DNA of 64,000 nt, taken from positions 1,364,001-1,428,000 of the forward strand of contig JAIXMF010000003.1 in the NCBI GenBank assembly GCA_025201365.1, written 5' to 3'. The stretch comes from Syncephalis plumigaleata. Taxonomy: Eukaryota > Zoopagomycota > Zoopagomycetes > Zoopagales > Piptocephalidaceae. The notes beneath the pieces were generated by a model. It did no database searches, was not told the DNA's origin, and saw nothing but the letters and a program-made list of their open reading frames with translations. Position 1 is the stretch's first letter. Each line of letters starts with the position of its first letter. A program made the position numbers and the translations under genes. Positions 23,037 to 36,812 of this stretch are shown piece after piece.

Positions 23037-24127
23037 TTAAAGAATGATGCAACAACCGGAGGATGGAGCCTTTGGCTCTGAGGGCGACTGTTGCTGAGTG
23101 GCATTGTGACCTGCACCGCTTTGTCCGTTCGCGGCTGAGATGCTAGACTGGCGTCGAATCTCTTGGACTAGACTGTGGAATGCTTCATCGATGTTGACGC
23201 GTTCCTTGGCACTTGTTTCCAAAAATAGTGCATTGGATTGTCGAGCAAATGCTTGGCCTTCTCCTGTTGTCACTTGTCGGAATTGGTGTAAATCACTCTT
23301 GTTGCCTAAAATAATGATTGGGCACTATAGAGTAATTATGGCATCATCATCATCATCATTGTATTAGTACTCATTAGTACATGATGATGAACTGCAACAG
23401 CAACACTTACCGGACCATACTCTTTGGCTCGATGAATTTGATCACGAATAGGCCCTAGTTCCTCGAGTGATTCACGGGCCGTAATAGAATACACACAAAT
23501 AAATCCATCGCCTTGTCGCATGAATTTATCACCAAATAGACCACTAATCGTCGTTATTGTTGTAGAAATGACAAATGATATAAATACATGACCTATTATT
23601 CGTCTACTGTTTGTCATAAACTCTTACCGGTATTCTTCTTGGCCAGCTGTGTCGGTAATATCTAAATTACATTCAATATCGTCTATCTTACAAGTTTTGC
23701 AATAGCAATCCTCTAAATTACATTGTTGATTAGCCGATATTCTACGGAATGAATGATGAATCGTTCAACTACTTACCGATAGTAGGATCATATCTATCGT
23801 GAATGAAGTAAATATCATGATAGTACAATAAGGGAATTAGTTAGATAATTGATACGCAGTTATAGATAGTAGAGGAAGAGGGAAAGAGAGAGATGCTCAT
23901 CGTAATAGAATGGATATGAAATGTGGAAAAAAGAAAAGAGCCATAACTGTATACTTACTCTTCAACGAATCTATAAGGAAACAGATAAAGACATGCTAGT
24001 TAGCGGGTAATTCATCGATGATAACATACGATATTACTTACTGATTACGCGTGAAACTAAGTGTAATGGCAGATTTACCAACACCACCACCACCTAGCAC
24101 CACGATGTTATATTTGACCATGTTCAT
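23037..24127 (-). CDS. Ras-family small GTPase with CAAX box
   Basis: Six exons: 24127-24042, 23970-23959 (12 nt), 23793-23777 (17 nt), 23712-23628, 23543-23411 and 23324-23037, giving about 205 residues with no frame break. P-loop LGGGGVGKSA (G1), effector loop QFVEEYDPTIED (G2), DTAGQEEY (G3, with the switch II Gln), GNKSD (G4) and ETSAK (G5) are all present. The C-terminus GCCIIL has a CAAX motif ending in Leu, which favours geranylgeranylation, and an adjacent Cys for palmitoylation. Such GTPases act at membranes in polarity and signalling, and after CAAX cleavage are substrates of ICMT enzymes like those encoded at 52.9 and 60-64 kb. The loop insert CYCKTCKIDDIEC is Cys-rich compared with Ras or Rap. 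The exact subfamily (Ras, Rap/Rsr1 or Rheb-like) is undecided. Confidence 0.93.
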
Positions 24128-26699
24128 CTTGACGGATATTGGCGAGAATAAGGAATAAAGCGAAGTTGGGCCGTCAACTAACTACTAGTGTATAAATGAA
24201 TGGATAAGGGATAACAAGAAGATAGGCGCAAGAATAGAGACACTAAACCACTAAGACTAGTCGAGAAATATCCGCTGTACAGCTAGAGAAAGAAAATAGT
24301 ATAGAAATAAAGGTTAGTTACTATAGTCAACTCTTAATGATCATTATATACTAAGCAAAAGATAACAAAATGCATCATCGTGTTATTCCATTCCATAACA
24401 TAACATAGCGTGACATAGTATACATACACTGTGATGGTAACAAATCAAAAACACCAACTGATAATAATCGCTAAATTATTAATTCAAAAACGCAGTGACA
24501 ATCACAATCAAAATCGGTAGGAAGAAGAAGGAAAAAGAAAGCAATTCGGATACTTTGTCATTAGTGCGATACTCGTATCCATTTATATTCGAAATGAAGA
24601 GATGCATCACATGTATGTAGTGGATGTACCACCTCCTAGCCACCACCACCACCACTCCATCAACGCTATTATCATCATTATCACATCATGGTTCAAGCAT
24701 AGGCAGGTAGGATAGGCAAGCCATTATAATGAATTCTATTCTAGGTTGCTCGTTATAGTATCCTCTTTCTTAGCATCAAACACACAACCAGTATTACTCG
24801 TTTCAGTTATGCTTGAACTAGAGACTGTATCATTAAATGATAATGACCCGTTTTCATGTCCTTGTATATATCCATTTATATACATGAAACGACAATACTA
24901 TGTGGTAAGAATAGCAAACAAGCATTCAAGGAGTCACCACCACTATCACCACTACTCGCTCAGCATACCACGTGGCTCACCATGACGAACTAACTTATGG
25001 CAAAGTGAAAAGTCTACGTTCAGTTATGAGATGTGCACGTCAAATTATACCACAGCTCGATGAAACGAACTAGTACACGGAAAGGAGATTACCACCACAT
25101 CTCCATCCACGATGGAATACACTCTTATACGCAAACCCAAGTGTAAAGAACAAACAATAATAGTATTGGAATAACATCCCTCACATCTACTACTAATAGT
25201 AATAGTAGTAGTAGTACAACCACACTTGTTACTCACTCTTGAAACAGCAACAATACGAGGATAGGGTTATAGTTGCCGTTGTTGTTGTTGTTGTTGTTTT
25301 TAGTTACTTGGCTAACTGAGATTATAATATGTAAAAGATGAAGGGAATCAATAGAGGCGAACGAGGCAGGTGCAGACGGGAGAATGGGTGTAATAACCGA
25401 TGAATGGTGTATGAGCGTGATTTTCTTTCACACTGAGACTGTACTGTATGTGTGTGTGTGTGTGTGTGTGTGATAGTGTCCGTCCCCTTTCCTTCCTTCC
25501 TAATGGTGGAAAAGACAGCCAGACTGACATAGAGATTCACTCTCACCACAAATCATCGTAAACATGGGCGAATGAATGAATGAGAATGAGAATGAAAGCA
25601 AGTAAATGAGTGTAAATGAGCCAACCAATGAATGATTAGCTATTGTAACAAAAAGGAAAATGATATAGGCAAGTATTCACTACACCAATCAACAAGCATG
25701 CTATAGTTCTTGATCACAGCAGCAGCGCAGCAGCTACTAGTATTAATACTCGTAGCATTATATATAATTATTCATATCCGAAATAAAAGTATTTAAAAAA
25801 GAGAAAAAAGGTGAGTCAAGGTGTAGGCATTGTACTACTACTAGTTGTACTCGTAGTAATAATAATGGAAACATAGAGATGTATGTATTTGTCATATATT
25901 AATATGCGTATCCATCTCACTAGCTGTATAACCCTAACCACAATAGTAATACCTCTAACTATCCCATCCTTATCATTTATAACAACGCATATCCATCATG
26001 CTTCATTTCTTTTGTTTACTATTTACCTAAGAGAAAAGAACTAGACGACTATATCGGATGTAATGGTACCACGAACACCGTGTTAAATGGTCGTATAGCT
26101 AGGTAGAAAGTGATACCAACAAAAAGGAAGATGAGTAATTAAAGTAGAAAATAATAGATTGACAGCAACAGCAATAGCAGCAGCAGCAGCAGTAATAATA
26201 ATAATAATAACTATGGTGGAATTCAATAAGTAGTAGTAGTAATTAGAGACTAGACAAAGGGGCGTACGTGCGTATTGAGTTCAAAAAAGTACGAGAGAGT
26301 AACAACTACCGCTAAAAAAATTGTCTCCAGAAAAGGAGCAACTTGTAACAATAACATTTCTATTGGACTCCGGCCTCTGCCTCCACCTCATATCCATTTC
26401 ATATACACACATCCACACATTCGCTATTTGTCTATTTGTCTACTTGTCTCTCTTGCCTGTTTGCGTATCTCATTCTGTATTGGTCAATGATGGCATTACT
26501 TTCTTCTTGTTTCTATTGATGATGGATATGGACATATTCCATTGCTAATCCATGACATGATGGGATACGAGTAGTGAGAGTAATTGCTACCAAATAAAGA
26601 TCATGTCAATGCAAGTATTGCATACTTAGTTCACACATATCGGTGTATTAATTTATTTTACTCATCATGCATACGTATTGTGCTCAAATGGCACATTGA
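24128..26699. other. Long intergenic region with microsatellites
   Basis: About 2.6 kb with no gene I can support. It holds simple repeats: GTT run at about 25277-25297, TG run at about 25449-25472, AGC followed by AAT runs at about 26173-26210, and several CAC/CCA runs (about 24640-24660, 24933-24960). It presumably carries the promoter of the GTPase gene and the 3' end of the kinase gene. Confidence 0.5.
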
Positions 26700-29600
26700 T
26701 TAGTAGCGGTAAATCCACGCCATGCAATAATAAACCATATTAAATATATAAATGTAAGGTAGCCTACTTGGCGTATAGATAAAAACTACAACATTACGTG
26801 GATGATGTAGATTAGTAACTTGTAGATGACAATATACAAGCGATATTACAGCAGTACACTTACTTTGAACTATCAAGCAAGGCAAAGAGTAAGGCGGGGT
26901 AGAACAGATGATTGGCTGGTAAATATGGCCGACAAGGCATTACGCATAGAGAAACCTTTACAGTGCACATGTATAGGTGTATAGGTGTATGTTTAACCAT
27001 CATTAGTATATGAATAAATAAATGAGCAAACACTGCTATATCATTGTTGTACATAGACTGATAGGATACTCACCTTAACTAGACCAAGTAGACTGCCGAG
27101 AATAAAACGAATTCGTATCGGTGTGAACCATGGATATTTCTCCGTTAACTTAGCCATCCAATTCACGTGATAAATCCATTGTAGCCATCGGTACAATTGA
27201 TGATGAAACAGTGAGCGTGATCGCTGTTTTCTATGAATCAATATACTATTCCATAACTAATCAATGAGATATGCACACTTACCATTGCAGTTATTGATTG
27301 TGTTTAGGATCAGCATCAGCATCAGCATCAGCATCCTCATTATCTAGATATACAATGCCGCTACTTTTGTCGAGTAGTGTCGGTGCCCCTTTTCGTTGAC
27401 GTAACGTTTGATATGCCCCTGGCAATGTGGGAACAGACATTCGCCGGAAATGGGTTCTTCTACGAACCATCGTTGTTGGGATGGAAACTTCTAGAGTGGA
27501 AGCACGATTCATACGAGGAATTAATGTTCCATCTGTATTATTGTTAGTAGTAGTAGTAGTAGTAGTAATAGTATCATATTAATCATCTTGTATAAACATA
27601 CCATTACTATTGTCTTCCTCCTCTTCTTTATTGCTATCATCATAATCACTACTGTTATAATCACTATCAATATTGACGGAACGTCGATGTCGAAGGTCGC
27701 TCGTTGATTGTTCATCTTCATTGAATCCAAATTCACTCGGTGCTGCCGATGATGATGATGGTTGCTCCATAATAGTGGGCTCTAACGTTGTTACATGTTG
27801 TGCAGTTCGTGGTATTAGTCCCGTTAAACTCGTATTCTAATTAGTCAATAATATGTATATAAAAAGTTAACTTATTACTACAATACATCATTGTGTTATT
27901 TACCGAATTAAACACATTAGTGCTTGATATTTGACCGGAATTCCATACATCTAAAATGTTATCAACTGACGGTCGACTAAATGGATTTCTTGATAGTAAT
28001 GCAATAATGAGCTCTTTATACGTCGATGGAATGGGCTCAACGTCAGCCTCTTGACGTAGATAATCAGGAAATGAAGGAATACTATGCAATAATAATAGCT
28101 TATTAGTTCAATGTATTGTATTGTAGTGCATTGTATTACCCATCAAACATTAGTATTTCCGCCTTTAGTTCGTCTACATCATCGATATTACGATAGGGTA
28201 GTCGAGAATAGCACAAGTAATAGAATAGTAGACCGAGTGACCACATATCGGCCTTTAACGAGAAATTAGGTAGATATCGACCATGTTCATCGGTGGCAAT
28301 TAGTTCGGGTGCCATAAACTCGAGTGTTCCCGTAGCACCGGATCGTGCTCGAGATGTTCGCGACTTGTCTTTCTGGTTCAATTGTGACAAATCCTCACAT
28401 TCACCAAAATCAGACAATAATACCCGTGGTCTAATTGGGATAATTAGTCGAAGGGAACGAGACAGCATCTACAAGTGTCATTACTTACAATCCTCTATAT
28501 TTGCTAGCATGAGAATGTTGCGCATTATCCTCGGTGTCTTGTGTTGTAACGTCGTCATAGCTTAATAGTAGATTGGACGGCTTCAAGTCTCGATGAATAA
28601 TACCATTATGATGGAGGTGTGCCAATCCCTCGCATGTACCTAGCATGAAATGCTCAATCTCCTCTAGCGTCAACTGTCGTAATTCCAGCGGTGTCTCCAT
28701 CAGCGGATATGGTTGACTACGACGTCGACGTGCCCGTTGCGATGCCGACAAGTTGGCCTCGTTAACCACCATATACTGTTCCAGATTACCACCATTGGCG
28801 CATTCCTATGCAGATTCGAGATATAGTCATGCGATATATATACGAATCGATATTACCTACCATTAAAATAAATAGACACGGCACAGCAGGACCTAATTGA
28901 TTGATTCATTTGTCAGATATATATATCTATGTTCTTTTTGTATTGGCATACCTACCAAACGAGGTCATTTGATAATGTTCAAGCCATGAATGTTTGTAAT
29001 CGACAATATTCGGATGATGAAGTCGTTCCAACAGGTGGACCTCACGTAGCATACGCATCAACCATGCCTTATTATCTCCTGATCACACTTGTTAATGAAA
29101 CAATAGAAGATGGCTAGGATGCCTCACTTACCAACTGGTACCTTCTTAATCGCGTACTCTCCCAGCTTAACTTGATCGAGTACATGCTAGTACAACGGTC
29201 AATATTAGTCGATTATCCATCCTATTTACTCGGGAACATTTACCTGACATAGAAATACTTGTCCTCGTAGACCGCGTCCTAGTTGTTTCTCTTCAACGAA
29301 GAATCGCTCATAATAGCCTTGATTAAAGGCTCGTTCGTGCAATGACTCCTGATCCGCGAAAGGATTGAATTCAGGCATGCCTCGTCGCGAGTAGTCATTT
29401 CCACCAGTAGTTGAACTAATAATACACACTAATTTAGCAATCAATCACCATCATGATCTATTAGTTAGCCATTACTCCTATACCTGATTGCTTTGCCAAG
29501 TAATCGGAAATAATTACGATCCATCTGGATAGAGGACGAGCTATTCATGACGGAGGTGACGGTTCAAACGGACGATGACACATGGCGCAGTAACCCTGAT

Positions 29601-29978
29601 TAGATACACTCGTCTACAATGTATCGCAACAATTGTGTTAATGAATCAGTTGCGACAAGTAAGTTCTAAATGATAAGCAGCCATACCACTGGTGTTGGTT
29701 CATTGGGTAAAAGACGCCGTACTGCCACACGATTCGATAATGGATTGTACATGACAGCCTGTCCCTGGTCCTCATTACGTCTATGCTCGCATATTATTGT
29801 TAATCAAGTAATCCATACCAGAACCAGCATCGCTTATGGCGTATGAGATAGCTTACAGAATGAGTGTCCATTCACTTCGACGCGAAAGTTGACCCATACC
29901 ATGGCCTTGCACCGAGCTACGTCGACTCCATGGTGTACTAGACACCGATTCGGGGGGAGAGGACGTTCGCGAATACAT
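26700..29978 (-). CDS. IKS1: IKS1-like serine/threonine protein kinase
   Basis: Multi-exon gene; the start MYSRTSSPPESVS is at 29978. Next come MYNPLSNRVAVRRLLPNEP, a C-x2-C segment YCAMCHRPF, and DRNYFRLLGKA, as in fungal IKS1 proteins. The kinase domain contains LGRGLRGQVFLCQ (Gly loop), GEYAIKKVPVG (ATP-binding Lys), LREVHLLERLHHPNIVDYKH, GIIHRDLKPSNLLL (catalytic loop), LLSDFGE (DFG), TLEFMAPEL and DMWSLGLLFYYL. After it follow an acidic/Ser-rich segment and C-terminal hydrophobic stretches (FILGSLLGLVK; YPALLFALLDSSK; YIYIFNMVYYCMAWIY). The C-terminal exon limits are approximate, and a one-base break near 29548 separates the zinc-like motif from DRNYFRLL. Family members are conserved fungal kinases of poorly known cellular role. 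Confidence 0.85.
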
Positions 29979-31372
29979 GAATGAATATGCAGAGCGAGAG
30001 AGAGGATGTTTTATTGAGCGATGTGGCTATCTATCTACAAGTAAGTTTGAATATACCAAGTGTCGTTGTCACTCTATCGAATGACGTGAACACTAGAATC
30101 ATAACGCTATCACTAGCGATTATATTGAGAAAGTGGTCGTTTAACGGTTAAACGTACGTGATAAAAGAGAAAGTAGTAATAGTAGTAGTAATAATAGTAA
30201 CAATGAGTAGTGAAGGGTCAAGCGTGATGAAAACGTAATTCAGTTGTATGAAAGGAATGACAACGATAAAGGAAAATATATTACTTGATATGTGGTTTCA
30301 TACGGCAATAGCTTGATGATGACGCTGAAGCTGATGATTATTGATGCTTCCGCACTTTCCTTTGCGGTCATCATCATTCATGTGACTGCATTTCATTTGT
30401 CGAATTCTGTTGATTTAAATCACGAACAGATAGCATACTTACAGAAATCATCTACATTCCATTCAATAGCATATCAATAGCAATAACGACAATGATATCA
30501 TGTCTGGTAAACAATACTATTGAGTCAATGCAACGATCATGTAATTAATTGGTGTATTGTTGACATTGACAAATACGATCATTCGAGCATTGTAAAAAGA
30601 TGTCAATGGGTTGCTACATTACAAAGCATCCTCGTGTTACAGGTGCCTAAGAGTTTGGCGCCGATCCTTCCCATACATATCCTGGTTGGTTGTGCTCGAC
30701 ATGTTTTAATATTCAATACAGCAAATAAAACGATATACGCGTTTCTAATCTATGACATTAGCGAGACATGCAGATCCACCTTGGATGTGCGTGTACTTTG
30801 AAAAAAGTGCAGTATGGATGATGATGATGAATGATCAGACTGAATATGTACATCTCCTTGGTACGTTCTATCAGAAAAAATGTGAAACGACTAGCTAACA
30901 AATTGCTATCAGCGCCATCCACCATTGTTACTACGGAGGAGTGTAAGAGGGCACCTTAAGGATAAACACTAATACACTGATGATGATGATGATGATGATG
31001 ATGTTAAATAGCAAATATTAAATATCCTCCTTAATATTTACTACATATTATCCGTCTTTTCATTCTATCTATTGTCGTTCTTTTTCATTTGACCACTTTT
31101 ACCGCTGTCGTCGTCGTCGTCGTCGCTGTCGTAGACACTCCTGGATATTATCACGGGGATAGACACATTGATAGTGCTCACCTCCGTCTGGTACACGCGG
31201 CCATTCGTATCGATTACGTCGTTATTGACTCTCGGCCTTGAATACACTTTCTACTAGCATCATTATTCTCGCTGTTGCATTACACTACTACTACTACTGC
31301 TACTATACATATCCAGTTTCCTCTTTTTTCTTTCTCTCTCTCTCTCTTTTCTTCTCAGTTTCTTGTTCGCTC
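29979..31372. other. Divergent intergenic region
   Basis: Lies between the kinase gene (leftward) and the first PQ-loop gene (rightward). Contains a GAT/ATG microsatellite at about 30979-31002 and a pyrimidine-rich tract (31319-31360) directly upstream of the PQ-loop start codon. No gene is supported. Confidence 0.5.
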
Positions 31373-32813
31373 ATGGATCCTACTATCATGAATGATAATG
31401 TGACAGATACTAATCTGATCACTTCATATCCGCCGGCCGAGTATCTAGATCAAACGAAAAACATACCAACCACCAATGATTCTATAATTATCCGTGAGCT
31501 ATTGGGTAGTGCCTCGCTAATATTCTGGTCTATTCAACTACTTCCACAAGGTAAGGAATGCCTTGAGCATTATTACTTTAATAATAATGATAATGATAAT
31601 AATAATGCTTGCTAATCATTTGATCCATCCTATAGTAATAAAGAATTATCGAAATGGATCAACTTCCGGATTATCATCATGGATGCTACTCCTATGGAGT
31701 ATAGAGGCATGTCTATCGGGAGCATACCTAATAATTCAGAAACTTGCCATGAGTTTAGTCATTCAATTCGAGCTATTCCTACTATTTTCATTGTTATGTT
31801 CCGCGCAATGCTATTATTACTCAAGGTAGCTTAGTTTGCAATGGCACATTTCTCAATGTATATACATATTATTAACATTCTTACCATTATTCCTATCTAG
31901 AAAACGGTCGTTCATTAAAACTATGGCGATATTTATAATACTAGTCATACTAGCTGTAGCCGTTCAAACTGGAATCATCTTTGGCATTAAGGTAATCATT
32001 GTTGTTGTAGTGATGCTCCTTGATTTGTTTAATATTAAACGCGTTCACATTTAGCAAGTATTAGGGGAGAACCCGAGATTGTCCAAAGGCCCACATCGAT
32101 GGTTGCTACAGGTACTCGGTACAACACCCGTGATGCTTAGCATAATTGGATTCGTGCCTCAGTACATTGAGGTATTCAGTAAGTCTTACGTATGCATTAT
32201 GAATTGCTAACTAATTCATCATAACCATATAGGATTGCAAGGCAGTTACGGTCTTAGTAAATGTTTCCTATTCCTAGATATGCAAGGCGCTGTATTCGCA
32301 TTAGCCTGTCTAATGTTCCATAAAACGTTCGATGTACTTGCCGCTGCAAATGCTGCCGTGATACTTGTACTCGATATCGGGCTGATCATCATTTGCATCA
32401 TATTCTATCACCGTGCCCCAAGCAATTACGATCATAAGAAGATCGCGAATGCCACGCACTCGATCGATCGTGAGGACGAGATGGATTCGAATAAATTGTC
32501 GGTAGCCACGGTGGAATGGTGGCCCACGGCACACGATCTCGATGATGACGAACTGGACAGGCGAAATGAGGGGCTTGTACCAGAGCTAGGCGGATTACGT
32601 AACAATATGCCCGGTAAACGTAAATGCTCCACGTCATCAACGCATACACCCCCTGCGCCTACACCGACACAGCAGACAATTACCATGGTAACAATACCGC
32701 TGGCACGGGCACACACGATGGACATGGATTGTACTGTACCGCAACCGCGCCTTCCGTCGACATTTCCACCAAGGCCTCCAACACCACTAGGTGTTCCTGA
32801 GCTGCTCGAATAA
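31373..32813 (+). CDS. PQ-loop repeat membrane protein A
   Basis: Five exons (31373-31550, 31636-31825, 31901-31991, 32055-32178, 32233-32813) give 387 residues without frame breaks. Two PQ motifs sit in the expected places: FWSIQLLPQVIKNYRNGS and IGFVPQYIEVF, each after a membrane helix, among about seven hydrophobic segments. PQ-loop proteins (cystinosin and Ypq-type cationic amino-acid exporters of lysosome/vacuole membranes are the best known) are small-solute transporters; the substrate here is not evident. After the last helix there is a ~140-residue hydrophilic tail rich in Pro and Thr. The neighbouring gene at 33733 is a paralogue with the same exon layout, showing tandem duplication. 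Confidence 0.85.
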
Positions 32814-33732
32814 AATAATCAACGTAGGATTCTCTCTCTCTCTCTCTCTTTACCCCACGTGTGTATAGTGTAAGATGTTTATCACTCGCAGGCAAGTCCT
32901 CGATACCTATACATACATACATACATACACATACATTTACATTATAGATATAAAATAAAATTAACCAAGTATTCCCTTTCTCTTTGTGCGTGTTCTTCAT
33001 TTTAGGACTATTATGATGTTGCTAGACAAATCTGTGCAATACTCATGTTGTGACTGTCATTTACTGACTTTTTCTTTACAACCACACGTGTACAGGATGC
33101 CAAATGTTGCATTGATGATGTGCTTGTTAGCAAAAAGAAATTAATAAAAAAAAACAGCAACCAAAAGTATGTCAATCGATTTTCCATCACTTCTTTGCTC
33201 GTTCATTTGACATGTACAATGATGCATGTCATAGAATGTACACTTTTACGTACAGTATCGTAGTACCAATGCATATCATTTGCCTTTAGCTGTCATTCTC
33301 GATATAGTCCATCAAACTTATTTCTGTACTACCGGGTAAATAGGGTGTAGACCGGAACAACTCGTTTATCTAATGATACTCGAGTACATGTGCTCTTCTT
33401 TGTTGATCAGAATCCCCACATCCATAAGCAGCACGAACGTTGACATTAACTGATGCCACTTGTCTAGACTGTTGTTGGCCTTGATCGGAAGACAATATCT
33501 TTCCTTCCTTCCTTCCTTCTTTCTTCATTTTTCTTCTTGTTCTCCTACTTCTTGCTCTTCTTCTTGTTCGTTGACGCTACTCTCTTTACGATTAATGAAA
33601 AAACGATTGATAGTCTGTCATCGATTTAACGCGTATTATTGATAATAACATTTCCGACAAGTTTATGACCTATTATTTCTACATAACGAATAAGATATTA
33701 TTACCATTTTACTTGACTTTATTTCTGCTAAA
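32814..33732. other. Spacer between the two PQ-loop genes
   Basis: Contains a TC run (32832-32850), ATAC repeats (32911-32935) and C/T-rich tracts (33500-33580) upstream of the second gene. Nothing coding is supported. Confidence 0.5.
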
Positions 33733-34796
33733 ATGGAACCACACGCTCAAGCGATAACGAAAGAAATTTTTGGCTCTTTAGCATTGCTCTTTTGGTCGTT
33801 TCAACTTGTACCGCAAAGTAGGTGATCTAGATCGTTTTGCTTAGCAACATTGATACGGAACTAACATACTATAGTATGGAAAATGTACAAAGAAAATCGT
33901 CTGAAGGTGTATCCGAGGCGATGATGCTTATTTGGATCGCTGGTTGTGCTTTCTACGCAGCCTATGCGGTAGCACTTGATCTTGCCGTTACACTTGTCAT
34001 TCAACCGGAGGTGTTCATTCTTTTTGCCCTCATATGTCATGGTCAATGTCTCTATTATGGACGGTAAGTGATTAGCATTCCGTATCATTATGTGCTACTT
34101 TTAGCTAACTCGTAACAATAGGAAACTATCCATGCTAACAACACTCGGCATAATGCTAATCACTTGTATTGTCTGTGCCGGTCTTCAAATGGGCAGTATT
34201 TACGGTATTGAGGTAAACTATTTCGTATCAATTGATGATGCTAGAACACGCCAACACAATGACTAACTGACTAATCGATTGCAATTGATCAGGAGGCCAA
34301 TCGTAAAGGATTAACCGGTGTAGTAACAATGATGGGTATAATACCAGCAGTATTGATTGATATTGGATTCTTACCGCAATACTGGGAAGTATGGAGTAAG
34401 TACACTTGTCATAATAATGAATTTATTCTACATTATTAATAATGTTCATCGTCACTAGTCACGAAGAGTGCTCATGGCATTAGTTATGGCTTTCTAGTAA
34501 TGGATACATTTGGATCGACATTCGCTATACTTAGTCTATTCTTTCATGACCATTTCGATCCTATTGCTGCAGCAACGTACATATCCGTACTTGTATTGGA
34601 TCTAGCACTATTGATAGTCAAAATCATACTTGTACTACGTGATCGTGCCAAATTACGCAGGGAAATGACGATTTATGACAAGAACAACTGCAAAGAATTA
34701 CCTGTCGCACCTGTTATGACCGAGTCTACCATTGTAGTACGAGTGATGGGCAATAATGACGATGATAAGGAGAAGCGAGCAATCAGATTGGATTAG
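33733..34796 (+). CDS. PQ-loop repeat membrane protein B
   Basis: Five exons (33733-33817, 33875-34063, 34122-34212, 34293-34395, 34459-34796) with boundaries parallel to those of gene A. The first PQ motif is FWSFQLVPQIWKMYKEN, followed by helices such as LDLAVTLVIQPEVFILFALI and a second motif IGFLPQYWEVW. The summed exon length is one base short of a whole number of codons: near 33900 the frame must recover one T (CGTCTG to CGTTCTG) to read ENRSSEGVSEAMM. The protein is about 268 residues and lacks the long C-terminal tail of A. A vacuolar or lysosomal solute transporter is inferred from the family only. Confidence 0.8.
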
Positions 34797-35017
34797 GGAA
34801 TGTCGACACGTCTATTGTTATTCTATATGATACTTTAACCCCTTATAACTAATTCGCGATCAGTTTATTAGTTACATTATGATATTACATACTAACTTAT
34901 TAAATCTATCACATTCCATTCATGTAGATTAGGTTAAATATCGTTCATTAATGTGTAGAGAGAGGGAACATACTAGATTACTATAGCATGTCTTCTTCCT
35001 TTTTTATTGATTGACTG

Positions 35018-36226
35018 TTAAATCTTACGCTGAATTTTAAGCGAAAAGTCCACATGTGGAACACCTTGCGTCATTGCACCTAAGCTAATAATATCCACAT
35101 CTAGAACAAAAAGAAATAGAATAACATAATTGATGTATCGTCTCATTAGTTATACTTCCTGCTCTATTGCATTCATCTAATGACATTATCGTCTAGCTAA
35201 CCTGGACTAAAATACGTGGTGATATTATCTTCAGTAATACCACCGCTGGCTTCAATAAGGAAATGACGCTGACGTGCTGTACTTTCTACACCATGATGTC
35301 GTTCATGTAGACGCTTAGCGGTTTCCTTGAATTGCACCGGCGTGAAATTATCAAGCATGATAATATCAGCACCGGCTTGAATGGCCTCTTCCGCTTCCTC
35401 TTCACTACGACATTCCACTTCAATCTTTAGTGAGAATCCACCAACATCACGCGCTTTCTTAACAGCACGAGTAATTGAACCTATAACACGATTACTATTG
35501 GTGCTATTATTACTTGATCTACATTACCTTGACTCCAGATATGATTATCCTTGAGCATGATCATCGATGACAAATCCATCCGATGTGTATCGACACCACC
35601 CACCAACATGGCGTACTTTTCAACTAGACGGAAACCTGGTGTACACTTGCGCGTACCTGCAATAATGCCATGATAGCCATGCTGTTCTTTAAGCTGAACA
35701 AGTCGCATTGCCCTGTATATATACATATATCATCGATACGATCAATTGTATTTGCTTATTATGCATACGCATATAGGAGTAGCCAGTCTACCTACCTTGA
35801 TGCTATACCACTACAGCGTGCCAGTATATTGAGTGCAGTGCGTTCACCGAGTAATAATTTACAAGCAGGTCCGTAAACACGAGCCACCTCGCAAATAGGT
35901 TCGACGGCGGCACCCTCCTCCATTAGCCATTCTACTTTACACTCCAACTGACGGAATACTCGTCAAAGAATGGACGCCCAGCAAGAACACCCTGCGTTAT
36001 ATAGTCGAGTAGTACGAATAGTGCAATGATATCAGTAATGGTCTTGGCAATACGACCTGTTTATCGCTTACTTTTGACTTGCCATAAAGCACGGCCACTT
36101 GAGGAAAGTCACCCACGACGAAACCGCCATAGTCGAAACTGGGCACGTCCTCCTTGAGCCAATCCGTAATTAGTTGGCGCCAACATACGGTAATAAAGAT
36201 TCAAAAGAAACGGTAGTTCCACTCAT
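35018..36226 (-). CDS. BNA6: Quinolinate phosphoribosyltransferase (nicotinate-nucleotide pyrophosphorylase)
   Basis: Converts quinolinate and PRPP to nicotinate mononucleotide, the step joining the kynurenine pathway to NAD synthesis. Exons: 36226-36072, 35991-35796, then segments at about 35715-35527, 35480-35200 and 35103-35018. Family segments include [93 protein letters not shown] and [19 protein letters not shown]. The start [15 protein letters not shown] leads into a break where one T restores VWRQLITDW; near 35955 one G restores DEVFRQLE. Both are single missing bases in runs. No organelle-targeting sequence is visible; a cytosolic enzyme is likely. Confidence 0.93.
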
Positions 36227-36812
36227 AATGACTACACACTACACGATAACGAATAGAAGTGAAAGAGATACGCATGTTCATATATGATTAATTGCTGTTG
36301 TGTTCACTATCATCACTCCATCTGAATCTTATTGATTATTATTTTAATATAGGCAATATCGGTTTATTGAAACTAATTGTATTCTTACTTTGACACTTGT
36401 TCAATATACTAGATATTGTCTACGAAGTGGTATGCAACATATATGTTACATAGTAGCAGTAATAATAATGTAGATATGTCCTTCTTTATCGTCAAGTAAT
36501 CCCTGCTATTTATGGATGTGGAGCCAATCAACAATAGCCACGGCAAAAGAACGGGATATTAAATTTGTTATCACTCACTCGTTCGTTGTAACAAAGTCAG
36601 CGAGATTGTTGTGGCGGATTCCTTAATACAATCTCTTTCACCATTAACTATCGTCTATTCACTTTGCTACAATTGCGAATCGAGCTATAAATATATACAT
36701 ATATCTATCATATCTATATATTCTACGAATGTCACTGTTGCCTTGTCTCGTCTCGTCTCGTCTCACTCTTTACAAAGTGCGGTCGTTACTGCTGTTTAGT
36801 TGAGACCTCACG
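36227..36812. other. Divergent promoter region
   Basis: Separates the QPRT gene (leftward) from the co-chaperone gene (rightward). Contains TATA-like sequence (36689-36725) and four TCTCG repeats (about 36745-36766). No gene seen. Confidence 0.5.

Noticed and set aside
25322-25549. Minus-strand frames with His-Thr repeats
   Set aside because: Produced by the TG microsatellite; no other support.
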